From Pseudogemmobacter humi (GTDB taxonomy: Bacteria; Pseudomonadota; Alphaproteobacteria; Rhodobacterales; Rhodobacteraceae), in contig NZ_UXAW01000107.1 in assembly GCF_900609055.1 (NCBI RefSeq), forward strand, positions 1 to 36,865: a stretch of DNA of 36,865 bases, read 5' to 3'. Of this stretch, positions 35,945 to 36,865 are shown in pieces; the first letter of the stretch is position 1; every line of letters begins with the position of its first letter. A program made the position numbers and the translations under genes. The notes beneath the pieces were generated by a model. That model saw only the letters and a program-made list of their open reading frames with translations. It had not been told where the DNA came from and did no database searches.

Positions 35945-36685
35945 ATGGCGGGCAGACTGGCGGGCAAGACGGTGCTGGTGACGGCGGCGGGGCAGGGGAT
36001 CGGCCGCGCCGCGGTCCTTGCCATGGCGGCCGAGGGGGCCGAGGTCATCGCCACCGACATCAACGACCGCGCGCTGGCGGAACTGGCCGCCGGGGGCATC
36101 GCCACCCGCCATCTGAACGTGCGCGACGCAGCCGCCATCCTGGCGCTGGCGGCGGAGTTCCCCGCCACGAACGTGCTGTTCAACTGCGCGGGCCTGCCGG
36201 GCGGGGGCACGATCCTCGATTGCTCCGACGAGGACTGGTCCTTCGGCCTCGATGTCAATCTCGGCTCGATGTTTCGCATGTGCCGCGCCTTCCTGCCGGG
36301 AATGATCGCGCTCGGCGGCGGCTCGGTGATCAACATGGCCTCGGTCGCGGGGCCGGTCACCGGCGCGCAGGCGCAGTTCGGCTTTTGCGCCACCAAGGCC
36401 GGGGTGGTGGGGCTGACCCGCTCGGTCGCGGCAGATTTCGCGGGGCGGGGCATCCGCTGCAACGCGGTCTGCCCGGGGATCGTCGCCAGCCCCTCGCATG
36501 AGGCGCGGCTGAAGGCCGGGGGCGATTTCGCCTCTGCGCTGGCCGCGCAGGAGGCGGCGCAGCCGATGGGCCGCGCGGCCCGGCCCGAAGAGGTGGCGCA
36601 ACTGGTGGTCTGGCTCGCCTCGGACGAGAGCAGCTACACCACCGGCACCACGCAGATCATCGACGGCGGCTGGAGCAATCTCTGA
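35945..36685 (+). CDS. short-chain dehydrogenase/reductase with altered active site
   Basis: A 246-residue classical SDR similar to the DHRS6/BDH2 (SDR15C) group. The cofactor loop TAAGQGIG is at residues 13-20, NCAG at 80-83, active-site Ser at 133 and Lys at 151. The expected catalytic Tyr four residues before that Lys is Phe147 (FCATK), encoded TTT at 36383-36385. The C-terminal block GIRCNAVCPGIVASPSHEARL and SSYTTGTTQIIDGGWSNL is typical. The ATG at 35945 follows a GGGGCAGGAC stretch. It may be catalytically impaired or bind cofactor only, or use another residue. Confidence 0.88.
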   Translation: MAGRLAGKTVLVTAAGQGIGRAAVLAMAAEGAEVIATDINDRALAELAAGGIATRHLNVRDAAAILALAAEFPATNVLFNCAGLPGGGTILDCSDEDWSFGLDVNLGSMFRMCRAFLPGMIALGGGSVINMASVAGPVTGAQAQFGFCATKAGVVGLTRSVAADFAGRGIRCNAVCPGIVASPSHEARLKAGGDFASALAAQEAAQPMGRAARPEEVAQLVVWLASDESSYTTGTTQIIDGGWSNL

Positions 36686-36701
36686 ACCGCATGCGCGCCC
36701 C

Positions 36702-36773
36702 CCCCCGGGATCCGGGGGCGGTCAGGAGGGGCCTGCCGCATCGCGCGCGCCGGGAAACGCCCCGGCCCTCTTT
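36702..36773 (+). terminator. tandem hairpins after the dehydrogenase gene
   Basis: CCCCCGG-GAT-CCGGGGG (36702-36718) and GCCGGG/CCCGGC (36749-36754 with 36761-36766), the latter followed by CCTCTTT, lie between the dehydrogenase stop and the minus-strand gene. Likely a convergent terminator region. Confidence 0.4.
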
Positions 36774-36796
36774 GCGGCAGAGCGGCTGGCCCGGCC

Positions 36797-36865
36797 TCAG
36801 AGCTCGATCTCGCCGTTCACGCCGGGCGACGGGCCGGGGGCGCCTTCGCCGGGGCGCTCATGCGG
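36797..36865 (-). CDS. 3' end of an unidentified gene
   Basis: A minus-strand frame is open from the window edge to a TGA at 36799-36797, giving 22 residues ending PGPSPGVNGEIEL. A Pro/Gly-rich tail before an acidic end is plausible for a real C-terminus, and it is convergent with the dehydrogenase across terminator-like hairpins. The protein cannot be identified from this piece, and a chance frame is possible. Confidence 0.4.
   Translation of the reverse strand, partial: PHERPGEGAPGPSPGVNGEIEL

Overview
The window looks like a chromosomal segment of an alphaproteobacterium of the Rhodobacterales (Rhodobacter/Paracoccus-like). G+C is high almost everywhere. A complete tol-pal cluster is followed by tilS and ftsH. 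Other hints are a yebC gene, an argP/argO-type regulator/exporter pair, a DUF2793 fibre gene and a serralysin-type protease with an N-terminal MCxLC motif. This assignment is inferred from gene content, not from a marker-gene comparison.

Bases 1-9769 (minus strand) hold one long cell-envelope cluster, read right to left: an unassigned gene, ybgC, tolQ, tolR, tolA, tolB, pal, cpoB, tilS and ftsH (GTG start; its last codons lie beyond base 1). TolQRA form the proton-driven inner-membrane machine, TolB-Pal the periplasmic/outer-membrane end, and CpoB links it to septal peptidoglycan synthesis. A strong bulged hairpin lies between tolB and pal, and two short dyads lie between tolA and tolB.

Bases 9981-17694 are mainly plus-strand housekeeping and transport genes: a YmdB-type phosphoesterase, an SLC13/RCK permease, yebC, a minus-strand ArgP-type regulator diverging from an ArgO/LysE-type exporter, an EamA transporter and a lone DUF2793 tail-fibre-like gene. 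The intergenic gaps carry hairpins and a repeated short element (core TATTT...TCAGGATGAAA).

Bases 17789-35811 form a surface-polysaccharide and secreted-protein region. It contains a GT2 glycosyltransferase, a propeller/RTX fusion protein, a capsule-type ABC exporter (KpsM-, KpsE- and KpsT-like), a sulfotransferase, two large two-part methyltransferases, a WsaF-like glycosyltransferase, an M10 metalloprotease with RTX repeats coupled to a small secreted protein, and a GalE-type epimerase. My reading is a polysaccharide exported by an ABC transporter and possibly sulfated and methyl-capped, next to two RTX proteins built from the same 97-residue module. No KpsC/KpsS/KpsD and no type I secretion genes are in the window, so the machinery must be completed elsewhere.

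Bases 35945-36865 hold a short-chain dehydrogenase whose catalytic Tyr is replaced by Phe, terminator-like hairpins, and the 3' end of an unidentified minus-strand gene. Between the epimerase and the dehydrogenase is a 67-base element that folds on paper into a perfect four-way cloverleaf. A diverged relative lies near base 17740. The stronger leads in Part 2 are this element, the methyltransferase/coiled-coil protein, the split metzincin domain, the protease-coupled small protein and the altered dehydrogenase active site.
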